Source: Clostridium sp.
GTDB taxonomy: Bacteria > Bacillota > Clostridia > Lachnospirales > Lachnospiraceae
DNA: 64,000 nt
Direction of reading: 5' to 3'
NCBI GenBank assembly: GCA_023664385.1
Contig: JAMPFU010000006.1
Coordinates: 45,555 to 109,554, forward strand
Shown here piece by piece: positions 25,298 to 34,800 of the stretch (position 1 is the first letter of the stretch; each line of letters opens with the position of its first letter). Position numbers and translations under genes: made by a program. Below the pieces are notes generated by a model, which was not told the DNA's origin, did no database searches, and worked only from the letters and a program-made list of their open reading frames with translations.

Positions 25298-27520
25298 CTA
25301 CCACCTTACCACGATATTCAAAGAGCCTACCGTTATTTTGTCATTTTTTTCTATTCTTCTTTTATGGGAAAGCTTTACGCCATTTAGCATTGTTCCGTTT
25401 GTCGTGTCCAAATCCTGCACAAAAAAGCTATCCCCATCAAATTCAATTGCAAAATGCTGTCTCGACAGACATTCATCTGCCAAAAACACATCACACAAAT
25501 CAGAACGCCCTACAATAATGCTTCCGTTTATTCTGATATCAATCTGCTTATTTTTTAGATTAGAGGAATTAACAATAAGCGTTAATTTTCTACCTGTGTC
25601 ATTTGTGGCAGTTTCATATTTTATCTCCTCCACAAGCTCGGCAGGCTCTGCAAGCTTTCGCAAATTATTCTTAGCCTTTTTTTTCCTGACGGCAATAATT
25701 ACAAGCACGGCTGCCATTATTATAATAAGCGCAACTGCAATGAGAATCAGCCACCAAAAACGTGATAAAAATCCGTTCTTTTTCTCCTGATATTCCGGAG
25801 CATTTTCAGGTTCAAAATCATATTCCGTCTTTTCTAATAAATTTTTCTCCACGGTATTGTCGGTAACATTATTTATATGAAGCTTATATTTCCCCTTATA
25901 AATAATTTCTCCCTCAGCAGGCTTTAAGCTGTAGCTATTGTTTTTCTTATATTCGACCGAAGCAATCGGGATTTGCCTTTCGCTTTCATCCACAAGCGTA
26001 TACGAGGACACTTCGTCTGCTCCCAATACAGATTCACTGTAGGTAACTTCTATACAACCCGCCTCTGTAAGCAATATGCTTTCCACTACAGGCGGTTCAT
26101 CATCCTTTATGTACCTCGAAATCATAACGTCCCTCGGTGCATACTCCCATATTTCCTCTTTTTCATCCATATATATACTGACAGAAAGGAAGCTATAGCT
26201 GTTGTCGGAAATATTATCTGCAGCAATAAAATCTACAACATAAACATTTTGGAGATTATTTATAAGCAAATTTACCTGTGATGCCAGTTGTTCCTTTTCA
26301 ACCTCATATCCTGCTCCACCCGTCAGGCTTGAAAGCTTTGAAAGCTCCTCTGCATCCCCGTCTGAAGCTTCGTCCTTTTGGATAAAGCAAAACAAGGTTA
26401 TTCCCTCTGCTTTTAATGCCTCGCATGCCTCCTCGCTTGTAGCTTCCTCGCCAAACACATCTTCTCCACCCGAAAATGCGATAACAATATCCCTGTTATC
26501 CAAAAACTCCTCCTCACGAAGCATCCGCTCGTGATGAATATCATATGCAATGTTTTTTATTGCGTAGCTTAAATCAGAATGATTGTCGCTTATTTCTATA
26601 TCATTTAGCTTTTCGCTTATCTCATCACTGTCATTCTTGGTAAGCCCCTTGATAATTGGTGCATCCGCATAGTCATCATTTCCAACCGTATATACGGTTA
26701 AAGTGTCATTTTGGTTCATATACTTTTTGCCGAATGCTTCTATCTGTCCCTTTATTTCCTCAAAATAGTCCTCGTCCATTGCAGCAGATACATCTATAAT
26801 AATGTAATAATTGATACCCATTCCTGACTGATTCCAGCTTTTTACACTATCTGTTGCAAGCTCCGAACCTCCAAGGCTTCCACAAATACAATTCTCGTCA
26901 ATGATGGCACCCAAATCCTCAATATACAAATACGCCCTTACCTTAGGCTTTATAATCTGTACCTGTTCTATACGGTTTTTATCATCATATGGTTTTTCTT
27001 TTACGGTATAGTCTTCTCTCGGTTCTGTCTCAACAGTCTCCTCAGTAATGGTAATACTTCCGCCTGTACCATTGTTGTTTGATGCTGTTGACGGTTCAAG
27101 AGCGGGAATTTCTGTTGTCGTCTCGATTTTTGTTGTGGCTGGCTGTTCCGTCGTAGTCGGCTTCTCTGTTGTGGCTGACTGTTCCGTCGTAGTCGGCTTC
27201 TCTGTTGTGGCTGGCTGTTCTGTCGTAGCCGGCTTCTCTGTTGTGGCTGGCTGTTCTGTCGTAGTCGGCTTCTCTGTTGTGGCTGGCTGTTCTGCCGTAG
27301 TCGGCTTCTCTGTTGTGGCTGACTGTTCCGTCGTAGTCGGCTTCTCTGTTGTGGCTGACTGTTCCATCGTAGCCGGTTTTTCTGTTGTCGTCTCTATGGA
27401 TGTTACTTCCTCAGATGGGGGCATTGTTTCATTCGCCCATATAGCATTAATTGGATTTATGGCAACTAACAAAATTAACATTAATATTATAATTAACCTT
27501 ATGTATTTTTTACTTTTCAT
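25298..27520 (-). CDS. Secreted vWA domain - transmembrane - cytoplasmic FHA receptor-like protein
   Basis: A 740-aa protein. A signal peptide is at residues ~1-30, followed by eight near-identical 12-residue units of the type TTEKPTTTEQSA (~44-140) and a vWA-like domain at ~225-420. That domain has a non-canonical metal site: DVSAAM where DxSxS is expected, and AFSGGED later. An Ig-like domain (~450-575), a membrane segment (~590-615, WWLILIAVALIIIMAAVLVIIAV) and a cytoplasmic FHA domain at the C terminus (IVGRSDLCDVFL, SRQHFAI, TTNGTML) follow. Topology and order suggest an adhesion or ligand-binding receptor whose cytoplasmic end docks a phosphorylated protein. The ATG at 27520 has GGAG. 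Confidence 0.88.
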   Translation of the reverse strand: MKSKKYIRLIIILMLILLVAINPINAIWANETMPPSEEVTSIETTTEKPATMEQSATTEKPTTTEQSATTEKPTTAEQPATTEKPTTTEQPATTEKPATTEQPATTEKPTTTEQSATTEKPTTTEQPATTKIETTTEIPALEPSTASNNNGTGGSITITEETVETEPREDYTVKEKPYDDKNRIEQVQIIKPKVRAYLYIEDLGAIIDENCICGSLGGSELATDSVKSWNQSGMGINYYIIIDVSAAMDEDYFEEIKGQIEAFGKKYMNQNDTLTVYTVGNDDYADAPIIKGLTKNDSDEISEKLNDIEISDNHSDLSYAIKNIAYDIHHERMLREEEFLDNRDIVIAFSGGEDVFGEEATSEEACEALKAEGITLFCFIQKDEASDGDAEELSKLSSLTGGAGYEVEKEQLASQVNLLINNLQNVYVVDFIAADNISDNSYSFLSVSIYMDEKEEIWEYAPRDVMISRYIKDDEPPVVESILLTEAGCIEVTYSESVLGADEVSSYTLVDESERQIPIASVEYKKNNSYSLKPAEGEIIYKGKYKLHINNVTDNTVEKNLLEKTEYDFEPENAPEYQEKKNGFLSRFWWLILIAVALIIIMAAVLVIIAVRKKKAKNNLRKLAEPAELVEEIKYETATNDTGRKLTLIVNSSNLKNKQIDIRINGSIIVGRSDLCDVFLADECLSRQHFAIEFDGDSFFVQDLDTTNGTMLNGVKLSHKRRIEKNDKITVGSLNIVVRW
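27110..27395. repeat. 36-bp tandem repeats coding for TTEKPTTTEQSA units
   Basis: About eight units of 36 bp lie inside the vWA-FHA gene. Unit length is a multiple of three, so copy-number change would lengthen or shorten the Thr/Glu/Pro stalk without shifting the frame. The units are nearly identical at the DNA level, including synonymous positions, which indicates recent expansion. Confidence 0.85.
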
Positions 27521-27569
27521 TTTTTCTCCATTTCCAGTTGTAAACTTGTTAAACTATTGTTTATAATTT

Positions 27570-28451
27570 TTACACAAGAGCGTTTTTCATTTCTTGGGCA
27601 GATTGATATCTCTTTTTGGGTTTCAATTCCATAGCCCTTATAATAATATTGTTTAGCTTGATAGATATAGCAGGATTCAGTTTCTTTGGTTCAACTAATT
27701 CATCCTTTATAACTCTTTCCACTACATCCAATGGTTTTATCCCTGTTACCATCTGATATAATGTAGCTCCCACCGCATATATGTCTGAATATTCACCTCT
27801 TTTTGAATTACTCCCATACAATTCAAAAGGCGAAAATCCACTATTAACTAACGAAGTAGTAGTTTTTCCCTTTTTTCCCGCAATATAATAATCTATAAGC
27901 AGATTAACGTCTTTATCATTAATCAAATATATATTATTGGGACATATTTCATTATGGATTATATCTTTATGATGGATATAGCTAAGCACATCAAGCAGTT
28001 TATAACAAATATTAATTGCCTCCAACTCATCAAATCTGCTGCCACATTGTTTTAAATATGTTCTTAAAAAAATACCATCTCTTAATTTTATAACCCTATA
28101 TGAAGTATTATTTTCCTCAAAATGATTTACAACATTCGGCATAATACACTCATGTTTTAATTCTAGAAAAAAATATGTTTCTTTATGAAAGGCTTTTAAC
28201 ATCAAATCGTACTTCTGATTATTTTGGTCATATGAAATCACATTTTTTTCATATGGTATTCTTACGGCGATACCATAAGGGAAAAATTCATTTATTCCAA
28301 CCCATATATCCTCAAAACTATCCCATGCTTTATAGGTTATTTTGTCTCCTCCAAAGCTCATAACGGATTCAATTATGTATCTTCCGTTAAGTAAAGTTTT
28401 AGGGCTTAAGGCATTTATAGGATAATTATTGATGTCATTTATATTATTCAT
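27570..28451 (-). CDS. Kinase-fold protein with all catalytic motifs lost (pseudokinase)
   Basis: About 293 aa from the preferred start; the frame is open to 28502. It aligns along its length with the island's active kinases. VAIKEY has become VGINEF (ATP-binding Lys to Asn), HRDISPDN has become HNEICPNN (catalytic Asp lost) and DFGAA has become DYYIA. Structural landmarks remain (GFSPFELY, YSDIYAVGATLYQMVTG, KKRYQSAQEM). The gene is intact with normal codon use, so this looks like a maintained pseudokinase rather than decay. ATG 28451 (GGGG at 9 nt) is preferred because the first ATG abuts a hairpin and has no ribosome binding site. A regulatory or scaffold role is inferred. Confidence 0.82.
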   Translation of the reverse strand: MNNINDINNYPINALSPKTLLNGRYIIESVMSFGGDKITYKAWDSFEDIWVGINEFFPYGIAVRIPYEKNVISYDQNNQKYDLMLKAFHKETYFFLELKHECIMPNVVNHFEENNTSYRVIKLRDGIFLRTYLKQCGSRFDELEAINICYKLLDVLSYIHHKDIIHNEICPNNIYLINDKDVNLLIDYYIAGKKGKTTTSLVNSGFSPFELYGSNSKRGEYSDIYAVGATLYQMVTGIKPLDVVERVIKDELVEPKKLNPAISIKLNNIIIRAMELKPKKRYQSAQEMKNALV

Positions 28452-28504
28452 ACGTTTTTGCCCCATATCTCCATAATTATTTTCCACTCCTTGAACCACC
28501 ATAT

Positions 28505-28530
28505 GGGACTGCCGATTTTACGACAGTCCC
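28505..28530 (-). terminator. Hairpin between the CHAP gene and the pseudokinase gene
   Basis: GGGACTG pairs perfectly with CAGTCCC around a 12-base loop. It lacks a U run, so it may slow or process the transcript rather than end it. Confidence 0.4.
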
Positions 28531-28559
28531 TATTGGTGCTCTTTTTGTTATTTATAACT

Positions 28560-30659
28560 CTATTTAAATGAGATGTTTATCTTGACATCTTCTCCTCCTA
28601 TCTTTGTATCAATGCTTATTCCTACACCCGATTCCTTGATTTCCTCAAGGCTTAATGTGTCCAAAACACCATCGGTTGTTTCTCCATTCCAGCTTGTAAC
28701 CTCATATCCCTCAGGAATGTACATGGAAAGTGCTACATTGTAGAGATATAAAAGTATGTCGTATAATTGATTATCAAACATTTGACCTTCCGTCATGCTT
28801 TCCACTGTGTAGGTCACTCCCTCCTCAGGTACTATGGAATTTGTGTTTATTATAGGTGTTGCAGAAGGCTCGGTTACCTGTCCATTTGAATGTGATGTTG
28901 TAACAGGTATTGCCGTCTCTGTACTTGCTGGCGAAGCCGCCTCTGGCACCGAATACACATTTGTTATATTGTTTGTGGTGTTGCTTGAAGTATTATTTGT
29001 CGTGTTAGTTGTATTGTTTGTTACATTATTTGTTGTATTATCTGTCGTGTTGCTGATGTTGTTAATTAGGTTATTATTTGTCGTGCTGTTGTCAACATTT
29101 ACCGAAATATCCGTATTAACTTCATTTGACGGCTGTTCCGTATTGTTATTAGCCACGCCTTCTTCTACGTCGATTGGTTCTTCTGTATTCGTCTGCTCAC
29201 CTGTGTCTGCTAGTTCCTCTGTATTCGTCTGTTCTTCTGTGCCTGCTGGTTTCTCTGTGTTCGTCTGCTCCTCTGTGCCTGTCGACTCCTCTATATTTAC
29301 CTGCTCATCCGTGTTTTCCATATCATCCGAATTATTTTCTTCCACAGCTCCATCTGTAGCTTCCTCTGTATTTGAAGCTGTTTCCTGCTGCTCATCATCC
29401 TTATCATGGTTGTCAATAATCGGTTCAGGTATAACAACCTCGTGCATATCAAGCTCTGCACGGTTTCCACATTCATCAAATACAACTATCTTTGTCTGAT
29501 AAGCGCCTCTGACATTACCAAAGTCTGACACTTTCATTTCATATATGTATCTGTCACCATCAAGCTTTGCCATATACTGTGATTTCTGTTGCCAATCCGA
29601 TGGAACATCATCTTGTCCACCCTCTGTTGTATATGGAATACAGTATGCCGCTTTTATTTTTGTATATTGGTCCTTTGCCTTAAATATGACCTTGTAGCCA
29701 TCGGTTGATACATCGCTTGTTCCTGCATCTGATATAGTCGGGGCGCTGCTGTCTAGTACAACTGAAACCCCTCCACCACATGCCATGTTACCGTTCTTGT
29801 CGCTTGCATATACATGTGTAATATAAACGCCTTCCTCGTTGTTATGATCTTTTTTGTAAACTGTAAATGTTGCCGTATCTCCCTGAAGCTTTCCTACACT
29901 TTTGCTCCTTGAGTCATACCAATACTTTTCCAAATCATCCTGGTCATTTTTCTGCGTCCATGTAGGAAATGTCACAAATGCCACACCATAATCGTCCTTA
30001 ACCTTACACTGCACCGTATAGCTGTCGCTCGTCTGACTGATTACCTTTATATCAGTAATTTCAGGTCCCTTTGTATCGCTCACATAATTTACAATTCCGT
30101 AGCCCATGATATATGTACTGCTCGCACTATAGCTTCTTCTTGCAACCTGATTTGAGGAATTACCCTCTATGGTATTGACAGTATAACCATCTGCCGATTC
30201 AACAATTCCCACATGGTCTGAATCTCCGAAAATGATTACATCACCCGGCTTTGGCGTATAGGTTCCTCTCGCCCTATATTTTCCTCTTGCACTGTAAAAG
30301 CTTGTTATACTCGGCACCCAGCCTGTCTGTGCATATTGGTCTGTTGGAACGCCTGCTTTTTTCATGCACCACCAAACGAAGTACGCACACCACGCATTAC
30401 CATTTGCTACGCCCAAATCTCTGGCATATTTCGTATAGTCCGCTGAACCACTGTTCGCAGTCTTGTCGTCCAAATTGCTGTTGGACGCTTTTTCATGGTA
30501 GCCTACCTCTGCACTTGCCACCCCAACTAAATTTTGCGCTGTGGTAGCAGCCTTCGGCGTAAGCACTCCTACATTGCAGCCTGCCATCACTCCCAACGTC
30601 ATCGTGGCAACTAAAAATTTGCTTATTCTTCTTTTTAAATTGTTTTTTCCTTTTCTCAT
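28560..30659 (-). CDS. Secreted CHAP-domain peptidoglycan hydrolase with Asn/Thr-rich stalk
   Basis: A 699-aa exported protein. A signal peptide is at residues ~1-38, with a Cys in MAGCN that could be a non-canonical lipobox. A CHAP domain follows at ~45-190 with the catalytic Cys in NAWCAYFVWW and His in SDHVGIVE. Two Ig/GBS_Bsp-like modules are at ~200-300 and ~305-405. A long low-complexity part follows, first TNTEEP-type repeats (~440-510), then Asn/Thr-rich sequence (~515-580). A short C-terminal domain ends the protein. CHAP enzymes cut peptidoglycan peptides. The ATG at 30659 has AGGAGG. Its promoter has 21-bp-phased repeats (30761-30785). It is the only clear effector in the kinase island. 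Confidence 0.88.
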   Translation of the reverse strand: MRKGKNNLKRRISKFLVATMTLGVMAGCNVGVLTPKAATTAQNLVGVASAEVGYHEKASNSNLDDKTANSGSADYTKYARDLGVANGNAWCAYFVWWCMKKAGVPTDQYAQTGWVPSITSFYSARGKYRARGTYTPKPGDVIIFGDSDHVGIVESADGYTVNTIEGNSSNQVARRSYSASSTYIMGYGIVNYVSDTKGPEITDIKVISQTSDSYTVQCKVKDDYGVAFVTFPTWTQKNDQDDLEKYWYDSRSKSVGKLQGDTATFTVYKKDHNNEEGVYITHVYASDKNGNMACGGGVSVVLDSSAPTISDAGTSDVSTDGYKVIFKAKDQYTKIKAAYCIPYTTEGGQDDVPSDWQQKSQYMAKLDGDRYIYEMKVSDFGNVRGAYQTKIVVFDECGNRAELDMHEVVIPEPIIDNHDKDDEQQETASNTEEATDGAVEENNSDDMENTDEQVNIEESTGTEEQTNTEKPAGTEEQTNTEELADTGEQTNTEEPIDVEEGVANNNTEQPSNEVNTDISVNVDNSTTNNNLINNISNTTDNTTNNVTNNTTNTTNNTSSNTTNNITNVYSVPEAASPASTETAIPVTTSHSNGQVTEPSATPIINTNSIVPEEGVTYTVESMTEGQMFDNQLYDILLYLYNVALSMYIPEGYEVTSWNGETTDGVLDTLSLEEIKESGVGISIDTKIGGEDVKINISFK

Positions 30660-30725
30660 AATGATTACCTCCTTTGAAATTCATCTTAATTGAACATTTG
30701 CTTTTTTCGTGTTCCTGATGAGGCT

Positions 30726-30790
30726 ATCTTATATCAATATGAGAAGGCTTTGTTTCATGTTGTAATTTTTGACACCAAACTTGTAATTTT
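30726..30790 (-). promoter_or_regulatory. Promoter of the CHAP gene with two 21-bp-phased repeats
   Basis: On the coding strand AAAATTACAA occurs twice with an offset of exactly 21 bp (TGTA on the plus strand at 30761 and 30782). A -10-like TAAGAT lies at 30726-30731, leaving 29 bp between it and the nearer repeat. The same 21-bp phasing and 29-bp gap occur upstream of the genes at 39182 and 40981. A LytTR-type binding site is inferred. Confidence 0.6.
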
Positions 30791-30796
30791 GTGTTA

Positions 30797-31165
30797 TTAT
30801 CCAAGTCTGATTTGATTTTCCTCACTTCCTATCAAGAGAGTGCTTCCCGGCTTCACAGAAGTGTCAGCACCCTTTTTAAGCTTATATTTTTCATTTACTA
30901 CCACTCCATTGGTGGAACAATCATTGACAATGTAGTCATAGGTCTTACTGTTAAATATAATCGAGCAATGTACCCTGCTTACCTTATCTCCCTTAATTTC
31001 CACATCACATTGCGAGGAATCCCTGCCTAAAAAATATAAAGTATCGCTTTTCAGCCTTATTATTTTTCCCAAAAGAAATCCTTTTTGCCCTATCAACGCC
31101 CCGCCATTGCTTTGGTTCATGGCAAGGCTTCTCGTAACCGTAAAGCCTGTTTTTGGCACTTGCAC
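30797..31165 (-). CDS. Small soluble FHA domain protein
   Basis: About 122 aa, essentially one FHA domain: YFLGRDSSQCDVEI, the SRVHCSI phosphothreonine block and CSTNGVVV. Start GTG 31165 overlaps the stop of the LytTR gene upstream (TAATGTG) and has GGGGG at 8 nt, so translation is coupled. There is no membrane segment. Stand-alone FHA proteins often act as phosphorylation-controlled adaptors. Here it is encoded as a pair with a LytTR response regulator, which suggests a link between threonine phosphorylation and transcription (inference). Confidence 0.82.
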   Translation of the reverse strand: MQVPKTGFTVTRSLAMNQSNGGALIGQKGFLLGKIIRLKSDTLYFLGRDSSQCDVEIKGDKVSRVHCSIIFNSKTYDYIVNDCSTNGVVVNEKYKLKKGADTSVKPGSTLLIGSEENQIRLG

Positions 31166-31166
31166 A

Positions 31167-31874
31167 TTAAACGCCCCCAATCTGTTCTTCAAAAATTTGT
31201 TTTACATTGGTATAATATTTTCTGCTTATCGGCATTTTCCTGTCACCTAAGCTTACACTTTCCTTGTTCATACCAGTTATGGAGCTTATTCTTACCATAT
31301 AGCTTTGATGGATTCTTACAAAACCTCTTGTATTCAGCACCGCCTCCATATCACCCATTTTTGCATAAAAATCTACCTTCTCTGTTTTTGTATGAAGAAT
31401 AAGCTTTCTTGCATCACTTTCCACATACTGTATTGCAGATATGGGAATACGCTTTTTTTGCCAATCTGAAACTACGTTGAGACATTCCTCTGACATGCTT
31501 ATTTCATCCATATACCGAAGAAGCTCCTTTTCCATATCCGTATAAAGCTTTTCCTTCAAAACGTATGCAAATGCTTTATATACATACCCCTCATATACGT
31601 GCTCTACAGACCTTGTTACAAAAATAATATCCACATCTACTTTATTTTTTCTGATATATTCGGCAACATCCATTCCACCAACCGGTTTCATGTATATATC
31701 CAACAGCAGAAGATTACAGGTGAATTTATTTGTTTCAATGGTGTCAATAATTTCCTGCCCGGAGTTAAATATATCCACCTGGTAATCTTCTCTGGAAAAA
31801 AGTGCTTTGGTAAGTATATCCCTTATTAAGTTTTCATCCTTTTTTGAATCATCACATATTCCGATTGTCAGCAT
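31167..31874 (-). CDS. LytTR-family response regulator (receiver + LytTR DNA-binding domain)
   Basis: A 235-aa protein. The receiver domain is at residues ~1-120 with the acidic pair (CDDS) and the phospho-acceptor Asp in LLLLDIYM (near residue 58). The LytTR DNA-binding domain is at ~135-235 (RIPISAIQYVESDARK, FVRIHQSYMVRI). This is the AgrA/VirR/LytR type, which binds direct repeats about 21 bp apart. No partner histidine kinase is encoded in the window. Start ATG 31874 with a weak AGGT box. It lies between a PASTA-type kinase gene and an FHA gene. It is the most likely protein to bind the 21-bp-phased repeats seen at five promoters. Confidence 0.9.
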   Translation of the reverse strand: MLTIGICDDSKKDENLIRDILTKALFSREDYQVDIFNSGQEIIDTIETNKFTCNLLLLDIYMKPVGGMDVAEYIRKNKVDVDIIFVTRSVEHVYEGYVYKAFAYVLKEKLYTDMEKELLRYMDEISMSEECLNVVSDWQKKRIPISAIQYVESDARKLILHTKTEKVDFYAKMGDMEAVLNTRGFVRIHQSYMVRISSITGMNKESVSLGDRKMPISRKYYTNVKQIFEEQIGGV

Positions 31875-31899
31875 AATTTACCTGCTTTGCTTTTCTAAT

Positions 31900-34800
31900 C
31901 TAATATTCAGGATAAACGTATACCTGTCTTGTATTATCAAGTCTTACTGTTTCACCTTCTGTCATTTGAGATGTAGACCACGCCTGTTGTGTCCATGCAC
32001 TGTATGTAGCTCTATCGTACTGATACCTATATGTAATTTTTGCATCCTTATATCTGTATTGTGTTTTGTATTGTGCAGGCTTGGTTCCTGTGCCGCAAAA
32101 ATACCATGCCCACCCATTACTATCTTGATAACTAGTAAAGGTGCCATTGATACAGCCTGCTGTTCCACAACCCCAACCGGCGCCATTACTGCGTACAGCT
32201 AATTGTGTTTCAGATTCCTTAGTCAGGTATTCCAAAGTACCTTTTCTCCCACAATTCGCACATCCACCACCATAGCCATTATTACTATGATTACAAGGCT
32301 GCCGCCAGCCACAACCATTACAATAATATGCAAGATATTTGTATACCGTTTTTGCTGCTACTGTCTGAACCTGTTGTGTTTCCACCTTTCTTGTTGAGCT
32401 TGACGTATAAACCGTATCAGACCATCCACTCCAATTTCCCCATGTCTCTATGATTTCATAGTATCCGGTATATGACCATCCACTCAGGGAAGGAGCTGTC
32501 GTGAAATCTGATTCCTGTGTGGTTATTTCTGTTCCCGTTTTTGTTCTCGTACTATACAGATACTCTGTCTTTTGCTCATTATTGCAAACCACTATACTTA
32601 CGGATGTTCCTTTATCAACCCTTTTATTTGCACTAATTCCCTGTTCAAGGACTGTTCCTGACGACGAACCAGCACTGCTCTTATATGTAATATTTCCAAC
32701 AAGCCCCGCATCCTGTAATGCGGTTTTTGCCTGTGCTTCCGTTTTACCTACAATATTTGGCATCTTTACTTTGCCTGCGTCAGGGTCTGTCACTGTAACA
32801 TTGCAGCTTGCCTTTACTCCTGAGCCGTCAAGGGCTTTTACAGTTATTGTCACTGTGCCCGGACTTACTGCAGTTACTACTCCATCAGCATTAACTGTTG
32901 CCACACTGCTGTTGCTGCTACTCCACGAAACACCCTGATTGGTAGCATCGGAAGGCAACACCGTTGCATACAAATTAAATGGATTATTTATTGCAAGTGT
33001 AACTGACGTCTCATTAAGACTTATGCTCTTTACAAGAACATCCTTTTTGTCAGGTTTCTGCGGCTCCGGATTTATCGGTTCTTCTGCGGTTGTCGGTTTT
33101 TCCGTTGTTGTTGGCTCCTGCGTGGTCGACTCAGATGATATTGGCTCAGATGGTTTAACCTCAGGATTTCCCTTGCTTACATATATAATTATTGTCGTTC
33201 CATATACAACCTCTGTTCCTGCTGCCTCACTCTGTCTTATTACGCCATCCTTTGCCACAGTATTACTGTCCTCATACTGAACAGTTACAGCCAGCCCCGC
33301 ATCCGAAAGCAGACGTTCCGCCTCCTGTTTTGACTTATAGGTTACATCAGGCACTCTCGTTTTTCTTTCACTTTGTTTTCCAAGACTTATGATAACTCCG
33401 ATTTTTGTACCCTCCGACACCTCTGTTCCCGCCTTTGTATTTTGGGATATAACATGCCCCTCAGGTACTGTATTACTGTAATCCGAGCCGGCTTTGTATA
33501 TGTAAAGCTTTGCATTTGTCATGCTTCTTGCCGCATCGTTATAGCTTTTTCCAACAACATTCGGTACTGCTGTATTTTTATTTTCATCAAATTTGTCATT
33601 TCCTGTTGATACATATATAAATATCTTTGAGCCTTTTTCAAGCCCTGCGCCATTTTCAAGGATATTTCCTTCCTCATCCGTCTGCCTCGTTATATATCCC
33701 GGTGCAATCTCATCAGAGGCTTCCTCGATAACCTCAATGTCAAAACCAAGTGCTTTCAGTAATTCTACTGCCTCCTCCTGCGACAGTCCCATAATGTCAG
33801 TCAAATATTCTATTTCCTTGCCTGCGCTTACGGTAATTTCTATAACGGTTCTTTCCTGTATGACCTCTCCAGTCGGTATATTTTGTGACAAAATAAAATC
33901 CTTCGGTATTTCATCATCATTTTTTTTGTCAACAATCTGTGTAATCAAATTTCTCTCACTGATGATTGTCTCAGCCTTTTCCAGCTCCATATTTCTTACC
34001 TCAGGCGCATACACATATCCCTTTTCCAACTCACCGCTGTCGCTGTGAAATAAGTCTGCAAACTGTATTACCCCTGTAAGAAGCAACACAATAAATGCTG
34101 CGATTGCCGTAGAGGCAACCCCCGAGGAAATCTTAAGCCACAAGGGCCACTTACCCACATCCATTTTTTTGAAACGTATTTTGTTTCTCTTTACATCATT
34201 TTCAGTTGATAAATCTGCCTCAAATGCCTCCGCTGTCTGCGTCCTGTCCTCAATTCTTAAATTAAGTGCATTCATGATGGCATTTTCTTTATTTTTTGGT
34301 ATTTTCACTCCCAGCTTTGACGGTGGCACAAGCGTGTCCTTGTTGCCCCGCTCCATGGAATCCTCGGGAGTAACACCTGTTATCATCTTGTATAAGGTTG
34401 CGGCACATGCATAAACATCCGTCCATGTGCCCTGATCGCCCCTGCTTCTGTACTGCTCCTGTGGCGCATATCCGGGCTTTACAATAACAGAAAGACTCTT
34501 GCTGTGTGTCGTTGTGGCATAACGTGCCGCACCAAAATCAAGAAGCTTTACCTCCCCGTATTTTGTAACAAAAATATTGTCAGGACTTATGTCCCTGTGC
34601 AAAATCCCCTCCTTATGGACCTCGCCTAATGCCTTTATAATTGGCATCATAAGATTGAGTGCTTCATCAATAGGTATTTTCCCCTCTCTTTCAAGCTTAT
34701 CCTTCAGCGTCTCGCCCTCAAGGTATTCCATAACAATGTATGCCGTGTGGTTTGCCGTAAAGCTGTCGAAAATCCTTACAATTCCAGAGGTGTTTCTAAA

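Noticed and set aside
27110..27395. CRISPR-like regular repeats
   Set aside because: Units are contiguous without unique spacers and encode a Thr/Glu/Pro stalk; no cas gene is present.
27048..27566. 172-aa plus-strand frame
   Set aside because: It is the antisense shadow of the 36-bp coding repeats of the vWA-FHA gene.
28834..29499. 221-aa plus-strand hydrophobic frame
   Set aside because: Antisense of the Asn/Thr/Glu-rich stalk of the CHAP protein; hydrophobicity is a codon artefact.
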